Source: Porphyrobacter sp. HT-58-2
GTDB lineage: Bacteria > Pseudomonadota > Alphaproteobacteria > Sphingomonadales > Sphingomonadaceae
Reading direction: 5' to 3'
Length of the DNA: 64,000 bases
NCBI RefSeq assembly: GCF_002952215.1
Contig: NZ_CP022600.1
Span: forward strand, 2,356,001-2,420,000
The notes below the pieces were generated by a model that saw only the letters and a program-made list of their open reading frames with translations, did not search any database and was not told where the DNA came from. Position numbers and translations under genes: made by a program. This document shows, piece by piece, positions 38,163 to 49,604 of this stretch; within the stretch, counting starts at the first letter, position 1; each line of letters starts with the position of its first letter.

Positions 38163-39695
38163 GTGACCGCAACGCATGTCGTAACCGGACTGCCCGAAAA
38201 CGCCGCGGCTGCCGCTGCCAACCTGGCGGCGGGAAAGCCCGCGCTGGTGTGGCGCCGGATCATCGCCGACAGCGACACGCCGGTCGGTGCGGCGCGGCGG
38301 CTGATCGTCCCGGGGCGCGGCGATTTTCTGCTGGAGAGCGTCGAGGGCGGCGAGGTGCGCGGGCGCTACAGCCTGCTCGGCCTCGACCCCGATCTGGTGT
38401 TCCGCGCCAAGGGCAACGCAGCCGCCGTCAACCGCAACTGGCAGCTTGACCGCGATGCCTTTGCGCCGCTGGCGGGTGATGCGCTGGGCGAACTGCGCGA
38501 CCTTGCGGCGGCCTGCCGGATCGACCCGATGCCCGAAGGCCTGCCGCCTGCGCTCGCCTGTCTGGTCGGCTATCTCGGCTACGAAACCATCGGCCTTGTC
38601 GAAACCCTGCCGCGTGCGCCCGATAGCGCGCTGGATCTGCCCGATATGCTGTTTGTGCGGCCCACGGTGATCCTTGTGTTCGACGGGCTGACCAATGCGT
38701 TGTTCGCCATTGCGCCAATCTGGGAAGCAAGCGACCCGGCAGCCGCCGTTGCCCGCGCAGGCGAGCGGATCGATGAGACGCTGAGCCAGCTTGGCCGAGC
38801 GATGCCTGCCGGCGATGGCGCCGCCGTTCCGGATGCTCTGCCCGATCTTGCTCCGGTCATCGCGCCGGACGATTACAAGGCAATGGCCCTGCGCGCCAAG
38901 GACTACATCCTTGCAGGTGACATCTTTCAGGTGGTGCTGGCCCAGCGGTTCACCTGCCCTTTCACGCTCCCCCCCTTGGCGCTCTACCGCGCCTTGCGGC
39001 GGGTGAACCCCTCCCCCTTCCTCTACTTCCTCGATCTGCCCGGTTTTGCGCTGGTTGGTTCCTCGCCGGAGATTCTGGTGCGGGTGCGTGACGACGAAGT
39101 GACCATCCGCCCCATCGCCGGAACCCGCCCGCGCGGCAAAACGCGCGAGGAGGACGACGCCAACGAAGCCAGCCTGCTCGCCGATCCCAAGGAGCGCGCC
39201 GAGCACCTGATGCTGCTCGATCTGGGGCGCAACGACGTGGGCCGGGTGGCAGCGGCGGGGACAGTGGAAGTCACCGGCAGTTTCACCATCGAACGCTACA
39301 GCCACGTCATGCACATTGTCAGCAATGTGGTGGGACGGCTCGATCCATCGAAAGACGCACTGGACGCGCTGTTCGCGGGCTTCCCGGCAGGAACCGTCTC
39401 AGGCGCCCCCAAGATCCGGGCGTGCGAAATCATTGCCGAACTCGAGCCCGAAACACGCGGGGCCTATGCCGGTGGCGTGGGATACTTCGCGCCCGACGGC
39501 AGCCTCGATTCCTGCATCGTCCTGCGCACCGCGGTGGTGAAGGACGGGGTGATGCACGTGCAGGCGGGTGCAGGGATCGTCGCCGACAGCGACCCCGATT
39601 ACGAACTCGCCGAATGCCGCGCCAAGGCAGGAGCCCTCATCGCCGCGGCGCGCGAGGCTGTGCGGGTGGCAAGTGAGCCGGGGTATGGGCAATGA
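38163..39695 (+). CDS. trpE: Anthranilate synthase component I
   Basis: About 510 residues from GTG 38163. The chorismate-binding domain has GDIFQVVLAQRFTCPF, FLYFLDLPGFALVGSSPEILVRV, IAGTRPRGKTREED, LMLLDLGRNDVGRV and FPAGTVSGAPKIRA, all typical of TrpE rather than PabB. The N-terminal part should hold the tryptophan feedback site. ATGA overlap with the following lipoprotein gene. No leader peptide is seen; ppiD is directly upstream. Confidence 0.95.
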   Translation: MTATHVVTGLPENAAAAAANLAAGKPALVWRRIIADSDTPVGAARRLIVPGRGDFLLESVEGGEVRGRYSLLGLDPDLVFRAKGNAAAVNRNWQLDRDAFAPLAGDALGELRDLAAACRIDPMPEGLPPALACLVGYLGYETIGLVETLPRAPDSALDLPDMLFVRPTVILVFDGLTNALFAIAPIWEASDPAAAVARAGERIDETLSQLGRAMPAGDGAAVPDALPDLAPVIAPDDYKAMALRAKDYILAGDIFQVVLAQRFTCPFTLPPLALYRALRRVNPSPFLYFLDLPGFALVGSSPEILVRVRDDEVTIRPIAGTRPRGKTREEDDANEASLLADPKERAEHLMLLDLGRNDVGRVAAAGTVEVTGSFTIERYSHVMHIVSNVVGRLDPSKDALDALFAGFPAGTVSGAPKIRACEIIAELEPETRGAYAGGVGYFAPDGSLDSCIVLRTAVVKDGVMHVQAGAGIVADSDPDYELAECRAKAGALIAAAREAVRVASEPGYGQ

Positions 39696-40531
39696 AACGC
39701 GCGCTTGCCGCACTTGCCCTTCCGCTGATGCTCGCCGCCTGTACCGAAGCCCCGGCGGGCGAACCGGTCACGCGAGTCAGCCTTGATGGCACCGCCATTG
39801 CCGATGGCCCCAGCCCCTCGCCCACCCCCTCGCAAGCGGTCGGCCCTTCGGCCTGCAAGAGGGTGACGTTCGAGGACGTGCCGCTTACCCACTGTATCGC
39901 CGATCCGGCCCAGCACCGCATCGCGATGGCCAACCTTGGGGCCGACAGGCAGCCATTCGCCTCGCTGTCGGCCTTCGCGGCGAGTGTCGACCCAGCCACG
40001 ATTGCCTTTGCCATGAATGGCGGGATGTTCGGCGATGATCTGATGGCGATCGGGTACTACGTCGAGAACGGCGAGCGCCTCGCTGAACTGAACCGGGCGG
40101 ACGGAGACGGCAATTTCTACATGAAGCCCAACGGGGTGTTCTTCGGTAGCGGCGCCAAATGGCAAGTGCTGGGCAGCAACACCTTCTTCAAAACCGTCGG
40201 CGATCGCCCCAGGTTCGGCACCCAGTCCGGCCCGCTGCTGGTGGTGGACGGTAAATTGCACCCGGACATTCAGGACAACGGCCCTTCACGCGCGGTGCGC
40301 AACGGTGTGGGTGTCGACGCATCGGGGAAAGCACATTTCGTCATTTCCGATGCGCCAGTCAGCTTCGGGCAGATCGCGCGCTATTTCCGTGACGAGGTCA
40401 AGGTGAGCAACGCGCTTTATCTTGACGGACAGGTGTCGAGCCTGTGGGACCCGGCGGCAGGGCGCATGGACAAGGGCCGCGTCGGGCCGATCATCGTGGT
40501 GACGAAAATCGAAGGGGCAAAGCCGGAATGA
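39692..40531 (+). CDS. Phosphodiester glycosidase (NAGPA/DUF2233) family lipoprotein
   Basis: 279 residues. [21 protein letters not shown] is a lipoprotein signal with lipobox LAAC (Cys17). The mature domain shows the family stretches [35 protein letters not shown] and [13 protein letters not shown]. Relatives include the mammalian GlcNAc-1-phosphodiester alpha-N-acetylglucosaminidase and the B. subtilis YngK/SPBc-type domains, suggesting cleavage of a sugar phosphodiester in the envelope. It lies between trpE and trpG with ATGA overlaps on both sides, so it is co-translated with tryptophan enzymes, with no evident link in function. Confidence 0.87.
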   Translation: MKRALAALALPLMLAACTEAPAGEPVTRVSLDGTAIADGPSPSPTPSQAVGPSACKRVTFEDVPLTHCIADPAQHRIAMANLGADRQPFASLSAFAASVDPATIAFAMNGGMFGDDLMAIGYYVENGERLAELNRADGDGNFYMKPNGVFFGSGAKWQVLGSNTFFKTVGDRPRFGTQSGPLLVVDGKLHPDIQDNGPSRAVRNGVGVDASGKAHFVISDAPVSFGQIARYFRDEVKVSNALYLDGQVSSLWDPAAGRMDKGRVGPIIVVTKIEGAKPE

Positions 40532-41139
40532 TCCTCGTCATCGACAATTACGACAGCTTCACCTTCAACCTGGTCCATTACCTGATGGAATTGGGGGCCG
40601 AGGTGCGCGTGGAGCGCAATGATGCGCTGACTGCCGCCGAGGCATTGCGAACCAATGCTGCGGGGTTTCTCATATCGCCTGGCCCCTGCACGCCGAACGA
40701 GGCCGGGATCAGCCTCGATCTGGTCGCCGCCTGTGCCGACGCTGGCAAGCCCTTGATGGGCGTGTGTCTGGGTCATCAGGCGATCGGCCAGCATTTCGGC
40801 GGGACAGTGCAGCGCGGCGGCTTGATGCACGGCAAGACCTCGCCCGTCACGCATGACGGGACGGGCCTGTTTGCAGGCCTGCCCTCGCCTTTCATCGCCA
40901 CGCGCTATCACAGCCTCGAGGTGGTGGACATTCCCCCCGCGCTCGTCGCCAATGCCCATGCCGAAACGCCGGGCAGCGATTATCCGAGCGTCATGGGCTT
41001 CCGCCATGCGAGCCTGCCGATCCATTCGGTGCAATTCCACCCCGAAAGCATCGCCACCGAGCACGGCCATGCCCTGCTCGCCAACTTCGTCCGTATGTGC
41101 GGGATGCAGCCGGTGCTGCCCGCGAGGATGAGCGCATGA
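40528..41139 (+). CDS. trpG: Anthranilate synthase component II (glutamine amidotransferase)
   Basis: 203 residues, class I amidotransferase. Nucleophile C80 in [12 protein letters not shown] and the His-x-Glu pair in [26 protein letters not shown] is the usual start. It supplies ammonia to TrpE and may also serve PabB for folate. ATG 40528 overlaps the lipoprotein stop; the trpD start in turn overlaps its stop. Confidence 0.95.
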   Translation: MILVIDNYDSFTFNLVHYLMELGAEVRVERNDALTAAEALRTNAAGFLISPGPCTPNEAGISLDLVAACADAGKPLMGVCLGHQAIGQHFGGTVQRGGLMHGKTSPVTHDGTGLFAGLPSPFIATRYHSLEVVDIPPALVANAHAETPGSDYPSVMGFRHASLPIHSVQFHPESIATEHGHALLANFVRMCGMQPVLPARMSA

Positions 41140-42128
41140 GCACGCTCCCCAAAGTCACCACGCCCCTGACCGAAGCCGAGGCCGAGGCCGCCTTCGGCAC
41201 GCTGCTGGACGGCGCGCCTTCGGAAGCGGAGATCGAAACCTTCCTCGTGGCCCTTTCAGCCCGCGGCGAAACAGCTGACGAAATCGCGGGGGCTGCGCGG
41301 GCCTTGCGGGCGCGCCTGATCCCCATCAGCGCACCCGACGACGCGATCGACGTTTGCGGCACCGGGGGTGACGGGCACCATACGCTCAACGTCTCAACTG
41401 CGGTGAGTCTTGTGGTCGCGGCCTGCGGCGTGCCGGTGGCCAAGCACGGCAACCGTGCGGCGAGTTCCAAGGCGGGCGCGGCGGACACGCTCGAAGCGTT
41501 AGGGCTGGATATGGACGCAGCCGGGCGCACGGCGGAAAAGACCCTCGCCGAAATCGGCATCTGCTTCCTGTTTGCGAAGAATCACCACCCCGCGATGGCA
41601 CGCATCCAGCCCATCCGGGTGCGGATCGGCCAGCGCACGATCTTCAACCTGATGGGGCCGCTGTCGAATCCGGCCAGGGTCAAAAGCCAGCTGATCGGCA
41701 TAGCCCGCCCTGCATATGTCCCGATCTATGCCGGCGCGATGGCCCGGCTCGGCACCGGCAAGTCGCTGATCGTCTCGGGCGACGAAGGCCTTGACGAATT
41801 GAGCCTCGCAGGGGGCAATGAGGTCGCGGTGGTGACGGGTAACGCGTTCACCATGGAGCGCCTCGACGCTTCGGCAGCGGGCCTGCCCCATGCACCGATC
41901 GAGGCGATCCGCGGCGATGATGCAAAGCACAACGCCGCAGCTCTCAAGGCGCTGCTGATGGGCGCTCCCGGCCCCTATCGCGACGCGGTGCTGTTCAACG
42001 CAGCGGGTGCGCTGACCGTGGCGGGACGTGGAGGCGACTGGCACGAGCGCGCCGCAATCGCTGCCGAGGCACTCGACAGCGGCGCGGCGCTGGCCTTGCT
42101 CCAGCGCTGGATTGCGCTAGCGAAGTGA
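41136..42128 (+). CDS. trpD: Anthranilate phosphoribosyltransferase
   Basis: 330 residues. The phosphoribosyl pyrophosphate loop is [16 protein letters not shown], followed by [33 protein letters not shown] and [10 protein letters not shown], all standard. Transfers phosphoribose to anthranilate. ATG 41136 gives the ATGA overlap with trpG. Confidence 0.96.
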   Translation: MSTLPKVTTPLTEAEAEAAFGTLLDGAPSEAEIETFLVALSARGETADEIAGAARALRARLIPISAPDDAIDVCGTGGDGHHTLNVSTAVSLVVAACGVPVAKHGNRAASSKAGAADTLEALGLDMDAAGRTAEKTLAEIGICFLFAKNHHPAMARIQPIRVRIGQRTIFNLMGPLSNPARVKSQLIGIARPAYVPIYAGAMARLGTGKSLIVSGDEGLDELSLAGGNEVAVVTGNAFTMERLDASAAGLPHAPIEAIRGDDAKHNAAALKALLMGAPGPYRDAVLFNAAGALTVAGRGGDWHERAAIAAEALDSGAALALLQRWIALAK

Positions 42129-42132
42129 CACA

Positions 42133-42924
42133 ATGAACAAGCTCGAAGAAATCTGCGCCGCCAAGCGGGCAATCGTCTCCGCACGCAAGCAGGCGATCAG
42201 CGAGGACGCGCTGACCCGTGCTGCACGCACCCAGACCGTGCCGCGCGGGTTCGAGGCCGCTTTGCGCCAGCGCGCCGCGGACGGCTATGCCCTGATCGCC
42301 GAGATCAAGAAGGCCAGCCCCTCCAAGGGCCTGATCCGTGCAGATTTCCGCCCTGCCGAACATGCCGCAGCCTATGAAGCGGGCGGTGCCGCCTGCCTTT
42401 CAGTGCTGACCGACGCACCCTATTTTCAGGGCCACGAGGATTACCTCATTCAAGCCCGCGCCGCCTGCGCCCTGCCGGTGCTGCGCAAGGACTTCATGGT
42501 TGATCCCTGGCAATGTATCGAGGCCCGCGCCATCGGGGCTGACGCGATCCTGATCATCGTCGCTGCACTGGAGGATGGCGCGATGGTCGAGATCGAAGCC
42601 GCCGCCAGCGAACTGGGCATGGACGTGCTGGTCGAGGTACATGACGAGGCTGAAGTCGAGCGCGCGGCCAAGGTGCTGAAATCACGCCTGATCGGAGTCA
42701 ACAACCGCGATCTCAAGACCTTCACCACCTCGCTCGCCACCACCGAACGGCTCGCACCGCTGATGCCGGAAGGCACGCTGATTGTCGGCGAAAGCGGGAT
42801 CAACTCCCACGCCGACTGCCAGCGCCTTGAGGCCGCAGGCGTGCGCACCTTCCTTGTGGGCGAAAGCCTGATGCGCGCTGACGATATTGCGAGTGCCACC
42901 CGCGCGCTGCTCGGGCCAGAGTAG
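42133..42924 (+). CDS. trpC: Indole-3-glycerol phosphate synthase
   Basis: 263 residues, TIM barrel. Catalytic residues lie in [54 protein letters not shown] and VGESGIN. Unlike E. coli it is not fused to TrpF. Four nt after trpD. The trpF-trpB-trpA genes must lie elsewhere. Confidence 0.96.
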   Translation: MNKLEEICAAKRAIVSARKQAISEDALTRAARTQTVPRGFEAALRQRAADGYALIAEIKKASPSKGLIRADFRPAEHAAAYEAGGAACLSVLTDAPYFQGHEDYLIQARAACALPVLRKDFMVDPWQCIEARAIGADAILIIVAALEDGAMVEIEAAASELGMDVLVEVHDEAEVERAAKVLKSRLIGVNNRDLKTFTTSLATTERLAPLMPEGTLIVGESGINSHADCQRLEAAGVRTFLVGESLMRADDIASATRALLGPE

Positions 42925-42931
42925 CCAAGGC

Positions 42932-42998
42932 CCGTTCGTGTCGAGCACAGTCGAGACACCTGACGCAACGGCCTCTCGACTTCGCTCGAGGCGAACGG
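42932..42998. repeat. Palindromic intergenic repeat (REP-like)
   Basis: CCGTTCG at 42932-42938 pairs with CGAACGG at 42992-42998 and encloses two smaller palindromes (GTCGAG...CTCGAC-type, including CTCGACTTCGCTCGAG at 42974-42989). This is the type of dispersed element seen between genes in sphingomonads. It fills the 87-nt gap between trpC and moaC and may terminate or stabilise the transcript. Only one copy is evident in this window. Confidence 0.6.
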
Positions 42999-43011
42999 AT
43001 AGGAAGGCGGC

Positions 43012-43497
43012 ATGACCAAACTCACCCACCTTGATGACAACGGCGCGGCGCACATGGTGGATGTCGGCGGCAAGGCGGCCACGGCGCGGCGCGCGGTCGC
43101 TTCGGGACGGATCACCATGTCGGCAGAGGCGCTGGTCGCGATCCGGGAAGGCAACACACCCAAGGGCGACGTTCTCGGCACCGCGCGCATCGCCGGGATC
43201 ATGGCGGCCAAGCGCACCGGGGAATTGATCCCGCTGTGCCATCCGCTCGGCCTCGAAGCGGTCACCATCGACTTCGCCTATGAAGCAGACGCCATCCGCG
43301 TCACCGCCGCCGCCTCTCTGACCGGCAAGACAGGCGTGGAAATGGAAGCGATGACAGCCACTTCCATCGCACTCCTCACAATCTATGACATGGCAAAGGC
43401 GATCGACAAGGGCATGGTGATCGAAGGCGTGCGCCTGATCGCCAAGTCCGGCGGCAAATCGGGCGATTGGACCGCCCAGGGAACAGGCCCGCAATGA
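43012..43497 (+). CDS. moaC: Cyclic pyranopterin monophosphate synthase MoaC
   Basis: 161 residues. [11 protein letters not shown] and [28 protein letters not shown] are the MoaC signature blocks holding the active-site Lys and His. It converts the MoaA product to cPMP in molybdopterin synthesis. Overlaps moeA by ATGA. Linked to trpC in many alphaproteobacteria. Confidence 0.96.
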   Translation: MTKLTHLDDNGAAHMVDVGGKAATARRAVASGRITMSAEALVAIREGNTPKGDVLGTARIAGIMAAKRTGELIPLCHPLGLEAVTIDFAYEADAIRVTAAASLTGKTGVEMEAMTATSIALLTIYDMAKAIDKGMVIEGVRLIAKSGGKSGDWTAQGTGPQ

Positions 43498-44675
43498 CCG
43501 GAGCGCTGGGCCTTGAGGAAGCGCAGGCCCGCCTGCTTGCCCTGGCCCCGCTGCTCCCGCTCGAAGCCGTCCCGATGGAGGCCATGCTGGGGCGCTATCT
43601 GACCGGGGATCTGCGCGCCGCGCGCACTCAGCCTCCGGCCGATCTGTCCGCGATGGACGGTTATGCGGTGACGCCAGGCGATGGGCCATGGCAAATCATC
43701 GGTGAAAGTCGCGCGGGCGCGCCCTTTGCCGATCCGCTCACTCCCGGCCAATGCATCCGCATCTCGACCGGCGCAGTGGTGCCGCAGGGCGCGGACCGGG
43801 TGCTGCTCCAGGAAGATGCATGGCACGAAGGCGCAACCGTCGCCGCCAGCCAGCCAGCCCCGCCCGGCCGCCATATCCGCGCGCGCGGTTTCGATTTTCA
43901 TGAAGGCGACCTGCTGCTGACACGCGGCGCACGAATGACCCCGGGTCGCATCGCATTGGCACTCGCCGGAGGACACGCACAGGCGATGGCAGCAAGGCGG
44001 CTAAGGGTCGCGGTGATGGACAGCGGCGATGAGCTCGCCCCGGATCCTGCCCGCTGCCTCCCTCACCAGATTCCCGCCAGCAACGGCGCGATGCTCGCCG
44101 CGATGCTGGCCCCGCTGGGGTGCGAAGTGACACGCATCGGCCCGGTCGCTGATGATCGCGCGGCGCTCGCCGCCGCCTTGCTGCAGGCCGAAACCGCCGA
44201 TGTGCTGATCACCTCGGGCGGCGCATCGGTGGGCGATCACGATCTGATCAAGCCCGCGGTGGCGGAATGGGGTGCCGAAACCGCTTTCTGGAAGGTTGCA
44301 ATCAAGCCGGGCAAGCCGCTGCTGGTCGCCACAAGAGGCGCTCAGGTGATCCTTGGCCTGCCGGGCAATCCGGTGTCGAGCTTCGTGACGGCCTTCCTGT
44401 TTGCCTTGCCACTGGTGCGGGCCGCAATGGGCGATCCCGATCCCCTGCCACGCGCGGTCACGATGCCGGCAGGCGAGCCTCTGCCCGCTACTGGCCCGCG
44501 GCGCGAATTCCTGCGCGCAGTCAACGACGGCGGCACGGTGCGGCTGGCCGGATCGCAGGATTCCTCCGCACTCAGCGCCTTGGCAGCGGCTGACTGCCTG
44601 ATCGACCGGCCCGCAGGTGCAGCCGCCCTTGCCGCAGGAGAGCCTGTCCCGGTGTTCCACCTCCAGAATGGCTGA
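43494..44675 (+). CDS. moeA: Molybdopterin molybdenumtransferase MoeA
   Basis: 393 residues. [10 protein letters not shown] near residue 57, then [42 protein letters not shown] (the MPT/molybdate-binding MoCF_biosynth domain) and [12 protein letters not shown]. It inserts molybdate into adenylated molybdopterin. Last gene of the trp-moa operon; the lexA promoter follows 27 nt later. Confidence 0.95.
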   Translation: MTGALGLEEAQARLLALAPLLPLEAVPMEAMLGRYLTGDLRAARTQPPADLSAMDGYAVTPGDGPWQIIGESRAGAPFADPLTPGQCIRISTGAVVPQGADRVLLQEDAWHEGATVAASQPAPPGRHIRARGFDFHEGDLLLTRGARMTPGRIALALAGGHAQAMAARRLRVAVMDSGDELAPDPARCLPHQIPASNGAMLAAMLAPLGCEVTRIGPVADDRAALAAALLQAETADVLITSGGASVGDHDLIKPAVAEWGAETAFWKVAIKPGKPLLVATRGAQVILGLPGNPVSSFVTAFLFALPLVRAAMGDPDPLPRAVTMPAGEPLPATGPRREFLRAVNDGGTVRLAGSQDSSALSALAAADCLIDRPAGAAALAAGEPVPVFHLQNG

Positions 44676-44702
44676 ATTGCGCGGGTTTGCTGGCAGGCGC
44701 GC

Positions 44703-44731
44703 TTGACTCAATTTGTTTAGTTGCCTAATTG
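44703..44731 (+). promoter_or_regulatory. lexA promoter
   Basis: TTGACT at 44703-44708, a 17-nt spacer and TAATTG at 44726-44731. Start of transcription would fall near 44738, within the LexA box, and gives a leader of about 150 nt. Confidence 0.6.
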
Positions 44732-44745
44732 TTCCTTGTTCGTTC
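44731..44745 (+). promoter_or_regulatory. LexA operator (SOS box) of lexA
   Basis: GTTC at 44731-44734, seven bases and GTTC at 44742-44745, an exact alphaproteobacterial SOS box. It directly adjoins the -10 element and covers the expected transcription start, so bound LexA would block its own gene. Confidence 0.85.
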
Positions 44746-44888
44746 ACCTTAATGGCGGACGGCAAGTGCAAACAACGCACCTGTAAACCCGATTGACGGG
44801 GACGGTGCCTCTTGGCGCACGCAAGGGATTGGCACGGCGCGCTTCGATGTGGGGTGCGGCGTGGGTGCGACCACAGGAGACTTGACCA

Positions 44889-45572
44889 ATGCTGACCGCA
44901 AAACAGCGCGAGCTGATCGTCTTCATCCAGCAACGGCTGGAGGAGACCGGCATCTCGCCGAGTTTCGAGGAAATGAAGGAAGCGCTCGATCTCAAGAGCA
45001 AGTCGGGCGTGCATCGGCTGATTTCGGCGCTGGAGGAACGCGGCTTTCTGCGCCGTCTGCCGAACCGCGCGCGTGCGCTGGAAGTGATCCGGGAGCCGGG
45101 CGATACCACCCCTGCCCGCAACACCGCTGCCAGCGATAATATCGTGCCGATGCCTGCGGCCCGTACTACGGCGCCTGAGGCCGCCAATGACGTGATCGAA
45201 CTGCCGCTGCATGGGCGGATTGCGGCGGGTGCGCCGATCGAAGCGCTGGAAGGCCAATCGACCTTGCCGGTACCGGCGGCGCTGCTTGGCCCGGGTGAGC
45301 ACTATGCGCTGGAGGTTTCCGGGGACTCGATGATCGAGGCCGGGATCTTCGACGGCGATTTCGCGCTGGTGCGGCGCACCAACACTGCGCGCGACGGTGA
45401 GATCGTGGTGGCGCTGGTACGCGGTGAGGAAGCGACGCTCAAATATCTGCGCCGTGAAGGCGGCAAGGTGCGGCTCGATCCTGCCAATGCGACCTATGAT
45501 CCGCAATATTACCGGCCCGATGAGGTCGAGGTGCAGGGCAAGCTGGCAGGCTTGCTGCGGCGCTATCACTGA
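44889..45572 (+). CDS. lexA: LexA SOS repressor
   Basis: 227 residues. N-terminal winged helix ([38 protein letters not shown]); linker; peptidase domain with cleavage site A113-G114 (IAAGAP), nucleophile S147 ([11 protein letters not shown]) and general base K185 (ATLKYLRR). RecA filaments trigger self-cleavage and SOS induction. Start ATG has AGGAGA 9 nt upstream. Own promoter with SOS box upstream. Confidence 0.97.
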   Translation: MLTAKQRELIVFIQQRLEETGISPSFEEMKEALDLKSKSGVHRLISALEERGFLRRLPNRARALEVIREPGDTTPARNTAASDNIVPMPAARTTAPEAANDVIELPLHGRIAAGAPIEALEGQSTLPVPAALLGPGEHYALEVSGDSMIEAGIFDGDFALVRRTNTARDGEIVVALVRGEEATLKYLRREGGKVRLDPANATYDPQYYRPDEVEVQGKLAGLLRRYH

Positions 45573-45581
45573 TTGCGACGG

Positions 45582-45662
45582 GCCGGAGTGTGTTCACCGC
45601 GCCGGGGGCAAATCGGCTTTCGGACGTAAAGCGTCGCACTCCGGCGAATTTTTCGTTTTAAT
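45582..45662 (+). terminator. Possible lexA terminator
   Basis: GCCGGAGTG (45582-45590) pairs with CACTCCGGC (45637-45645) across a 46-nt loop and is followed by GAATTTTTCGTTTTAATTC. A T-rich tract directly after a GC stem fits intrinsic termination, though the loop is long. The next 140 nt to comEC show only short G- and C-runs. Confidence 0.5.
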
Positions 45663-45807
45663 TCATTTGGTTGGATTTAACTTGCGGGATCCGCAGGCCG
45701 TTTTAGCGGGGGTCTAGCCCCCTCCCAGCCCCCCTTTAGCCTGCTCTTGCCCCCCGCCAGACCCGCGCCAGAGCCCGGCCAGGCTGGCTTTGGCAAAATG
45801 CGGGCCT

Positions 45808-48051
45808 TTATTCCTTCACCCCGCGCCACCAGCCATGATCGCCTTGCGTATCGCCGACGCTGGTGATGCGCTCGTCTTCCAGAACAATGGCGAGCCCTCC
45901 TGATTGGCTGAGGAAGCGGCGGTCAGCCTTGAGCCACCGCGGGCGGCAGGATCGGGGCAGGAATCGCTCGGATACGACAATGTCGGCCTCAGCGCAGGCC
46001 GCGGCCAGCGCCCGTTCCTCGACCTGATCGCGGCCCCGACCGAGCAAGAGTACCCAGTCACGCTCTCCGCGTCCGATCACGAGGGTGCAGAATGCCGAGG
46101 AACAGCGCGCGCCCTCCCATTGGTCGAGCGGCACGGGGTCGGCAGTGACGCTGGCCAGCTCCATCAGATTATCGCGGGTGTAGCGCGAACGGCTGTCGCG
46201 CAAGGCAAGCAGGCGCGGCGCTCCATCGGGGGCCCGGCCCGTAATGCCTACCTGCCTGCCATCGCCGGCGATGAGCACATCCGGAATCGGAGTCATTGTC
46301 ACCATGACGCTCGCAATCCCCACTGGGATCAGCCCGGCAAGTCGCACCCGCCCATTCCACAGGGCGAGCCATAGGCCGCCGGCAACAAACAGTCCGACGG
46401 CCAGCCAGCTGATCTGCGGCATCAGCGTGACCGCGCCCGCCTGACCGGCTGTGAAGTGCGCAATTCCCAGCAGCAGCGTGAGCGAGCGCTCGACCAGCCA
46501 CCAGGCAGGAGCGCCAAGACCGACCAGATCGAGCAGCAGGCCCAGTGCGATCAGAGGCATGGAGACGAAGGTCACCAGCGGTATGGCGATCACATTGGCA
46601 AAGGCGCCATAGACCCCGGCGCGGTGGAAGTGGAACAGCACGATCGGCATGAGCGCAATCTCGATCACCACCCCGGTGGCGAACAGCATCACCACCCGCC
46701 GCCCGGCGCGGGCCCACCAAGGCTCATCCCGCGCGGCTAGAAAAGCGCGCGCGGGCCTGCTGGTCGATACTGCAATGATCGCAAGCACAGCGGCAAAGCT
46801 CATCTGGAAACTCGGCCCGATCGCGCTTTCGGGCCACAGCAGCAGCACAAAGCCAGCTGCCACTGCGACCATCCGCAAGGACAGGGGATCGCGCCCCAGC
46901 GCCAGTGCGCCAAGCACCAGCAGGGCGGCAACGCAGCTGCGCACCGTTGGCACCTCCGCGCCGGTGAGCAAGGTATAGCCAACGCCAGCCAGCGCCCCCA
47001 CCGCGGCCGCCACCACCGGCAGGCGCACCCGCAAGGCCAGTCCCGGCCACAGCGCCAGCAGGCGGAGTGTCACGAAATAGGCTGCCGCGATAAGGGCGCT
47101 GACATGCAGCCCGCTGATCGACAGCAGGTGCGTCAGGCCCGCATCCCGCATCGCGACTTCGTCAGCCTCGGCAATACTCCCCCGATCACCGCTGGCAAAG
47201 GCTGCCGCAATGGTTCCGGGCGAGCCTGCAACCTGCGAGCGCACATGCTCCGCCAGCGTGCGCTGAAGCCGGGCCAGACCGTCAGCATCAGACGCGGGTT
47301 TCACAACCTCCAGCGGGCCGACCATCGTCCCGGTAGCCGAGAGGCCCTTGAACCATGCAGCACGCGCAAAATCGTAACTGCCCGGCAACATCGGGCTCGC
47401 CGGGGGCATCAGCCGTGCGCGCAATCGCACCGTCGCACCCTCGGCAAGCCCGTGCGGCACCCCTGCTTCATCGAAAGCAGCCAGCGGAACATTGATCCGA
47501 ACCTTGCGCGGCACCCCGCTTTGCGCATCGCGCACTGCCAGGGTGAGGCGCATCCGCTGTTCGGCGGGTTGATCCTCGCGTTCGAGGAGATGGCCTTGCA
47601 GCAGGCTGACCATCGGTCGTTCGATCGGGGGAGCGCCAACGATTTCCGAACGCGCCCAGACCACAGCGATGCCGAGCACGAAGACCAGGCTGCACACGAC
47701 CACCGCCTGCCTCAGGCTCGCGCGGGTCTCATCAGCAGCACTGCCCGGCGGCCAGACGGCCAGGGCGCCAATCGCAAGAGCAACCCCGCTCGCCATCGCG
47801 GCGCACCAGTGCCATAGTTGTGGCAAGGCGAACCATGTCATGATCCCGCCGGCAAACACCACTGCCAGCCAGGGCGCGCGGTCGAACCCGGCTTTGGCGA
47901 GAAACCGTTCTGCCCCATCGAACCAGCGCCCCGCCCCACTGCCAGTGCTGGACAAGCGCGGCCCGGTTTGCCAAGGGCGCGACGTCGGGTTTCCAGCGGC
48001 ACCATCACCGCCCGGATCCTCTCCCATCGGAATGATCGGCACATCGCGCAT
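45808..48051 (-). CDS. comEC: ComEC/Rec2 family DNA-uptake channel
   Basis: 747 residues. An N-terminal DUF4131-like region with membrane helices (about 55-130) and an OB-like soluble part precedes the competence domain with [38 protein letters not shown] and many helices (about 300-560). The C-terminal metallo-beta-lactamase-like part is short and lacks the HxHxDH motif, as in other sphingomonad members, so hydrolysis by this protein is unlikely. It would carry single-stranded DNA across the inner membrane. Divergent from gltX, 77 nt apart. Confidence 0.92.
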   Translation of the reverse strand: MRDVPIIPMGEDPGGDGAAGNPTSRPWQTGPRLSSTGSGAGRWFDGAERFLAKAGFDRAPWLAVVFAGGIMTWFALPQLWHWCAAMASGVALAIGALAVWPPGSAADETRASLRQAVVVCSLVFVLGIAVVWARSEIVGAPPIERPMVSLLQGHLLEREDQPAEQRMRLTLAVRDAQSGVPRKVRINVPLAAFDEAGVPHGLAEGATVRLRARLMPPASPMLPGSYDFARAAWFKGLSATGTMVGPLEVVKPASDADGLARLQRTLAEHVRSQVAGSPGTIAAAFASGDRGSIAEADEVAMRDAGLTHLLSISGLHVSALIAAAYFVTLRLLALWPGLALRVRLPVVAAAVGALAGVGYTLLTGAEVPTVRSCVAALLVLGALALGRDPLSLRMVAVAAGFVLLLWPESAIGPSFQMSFAAVLAIIAVSTSRPARAFLAARDEPWWARAGRRVVMLFATGVVIEIALMPIVLFHFHRAGVYGAFANVIAIPLVTFVSMPLIALGLLLDLVGLGAPAWWLVERSLTLLLGIAHFTAGQAGAVTLMPQISWLAVGLFVAGGLWLALWNGRVRLAGLIPVGIASVMVTMTPIPDVLIAGDGRQVGITGRAPDGAPRLLALRDSRSRYTRDNLMELASVTADPVPLDQWEGARCSSAFCTLVIGRGERDWVLLLGRGRDQVEERALAAACAEADIVVSERFLPRSCRPRWLKADRRFLSQSGGLAIVLEDERITSVGDTQGDHGWWRGVKE

Positions 48052-48128
48052 CGGCTTGCCCCCCGACCGGCCCAGCCCCGGAAAAGCCAGCGCCCAAGCC
48101 GCTCAAAGTGAACAGGAATTCTCAGCTC

Positions 48129-49565
48129 ATGGCAAGCGAAAGCAGCAGCCTCGACACCGCCCCGACCTCCGAAGTCGTGACCCGCTTTGCGCCCTCGCCC
48201 ACCGGCTTCCTGCATATCGGCGGCGCGCGCACCGCTCTGTTCAACTGGCTTTATGCCCGCCACCACGGCGGCCGTACGCTGCTGCGGATCGAGGACACCG
48301 ACCGCAAGCGGAGCACGCAGGAGGCGATCGATGCGATCATCGAGGGGCTCGATTGGCTTGGGCTTGATTATGATGCGCCGCCGATCTTCCAGTCCGACCG
48401 GGCCGAGCGCCACGCTGAAGTCGCGTGGCAACTGCTGAACGCGGGCCACGCCTATAAGTGCTTCGCCACTCCTGAGGAGCTTGAGGCGATGCGCGAGGAG
48501 CAGCGCGCCCAGAAAAAGCCGCTGCGTTACGACGGCCGCTGGCGCGACCGCGATCCGGCCGAAGCCCCGGAAGGCGCGCCCTTCACCATCCGCCTCAAGA
48601 CCCCCAACGAGGGCGAAACCACGATCCACGACCGTGTCCAGGGCGCGGTGACGGTAAAGAACGAGGAAATCGACGACTACATCATCCTGCGCGCCGACGG
48701 CACGCCCACCTATATGCTCGCGGTGGTGGTGGACGATCACGACATGGGCGTGACCCACGTGATCCGCGGCGACGATCACTTGAACAACGCCTTCCGCCAA
48801 CTGCCGATCATCCGCGCGATGAACGCCATCGAAGGTAACTGGCCCGATCCGGTCTACGCCCACATCCCGCTGATCCACGGCAGCGACGGCGCGAAGCTGT
48901 CGAAGCGCCACGGCGCGCTCGGCGTGGAGGCCTATCGCGACGAATTCGGCATCCTGCCCGAGGCGCTGTTCAACTATCTGCTGCGTCTGGGTTGGGGCCA
49001 CGGTGATCGCGAAGAAATCACCCGTGCCGAGGCCGTCGAACTTTTCGATCTCGACGGCGTCGGCAAGAGCCCTTCGCGCTTCGACCTGAAGAAACTCGAG
49101 AATCTCAACGGGCATTATCTGCGCGAAGCCGATGATGCGCGTCTGGCGGCACTGGTGGCCGCGCGGATCGGCGAGGCGGCCGATGTCGAACTGCTCACGC
49201 GCGCCATGCCGGTACTCAAGGTGCGCGCCAAGAACCTCAACGAATTGGTCGAGGGGGCAGGCTTCCTGTTTGCCCGGCGCCCTCTCGAATTGACCGATAA
49301 GGCTGCCCAGCTGCTCGAGGGCGACGCACGCACCAGCCTGCGCGCCATTTGCAACGCTTTTGCAGCGCAAAACGACTGGACAAGCGAGGCGCTCGAAGCC
49401 ACTACGAAGGCGCTTGCGGAGGAACTGGGATTGGGTCTCGGCAAGCTGGCGCAGCCGATGCGCGCGGCGCTGACCGGGACGACGACATCACCCGGGATTT
49501 TCGATGTTCTGGTTCTTCTGGGCCGGGACGAAGCCCTTGCACGGCTTGACGCCCAGGCGGCGTAA
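48129..49565 (+). CDS. gltX: Glutamyl-tRNA synthetase
   Basis: 478 residues from ATG 48129 (AGGAA about 10 nt upstream; a GTG at 48108 would add seven residues). Class I synthetase: [19 protein letters not shown] has the HIGH-type motif and AKLSKRHG the KMSKS motif. It charges tRNA-Glu and, where GatCAB is present, possibly tRNA-Gln. 39 nt before gltA and probably read with it. Confidence 0.95.
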   Translation: MASESSSLDTAPTSEVVTRFAPSPTGFLHIGGARTALFNWLYARHHGGRTLLRIEDTDRKRSTQEAIDAIIEGLDWLGLDYDAPPIFQSDRAERHAEVAWQLLNAGHAYKCFATPEELEAMREEQRAQKKPLRYDGRWRDRDPAEAPEGAPFTIRLKTPNEGETTIHDRVQGAVTVKNEEIDDYIILRADGTPTYMLAVVVDDHDMGVTHVIRGDDHLNNAFRQLPIIRAMNAIEGNWPDPVYAHIPLIHGSDGAKLSKRHGALGVEAYRDEFGILPEALFNYLLRLGWGHGDREEITRAEAVELFDLDGVGKSPSRFDLKKLENLNGHYLREADDARLAALVAARIGEAADVELLTRAMPVLKVRAKNLNELVEGAGFLFARRPLELTDKAAQLLEGDARTSLRAICNAFAAQNDWTSEALEATTKALAEELGLGLGKLAQPMRAALTGTTTSPGIFDVLVLLGRDEALARLDAQAA

Positions 49566-49604
49566 GCCCGCAGCAGGGCAGGGATTTTGGACAGGAGACA
49601 GATC

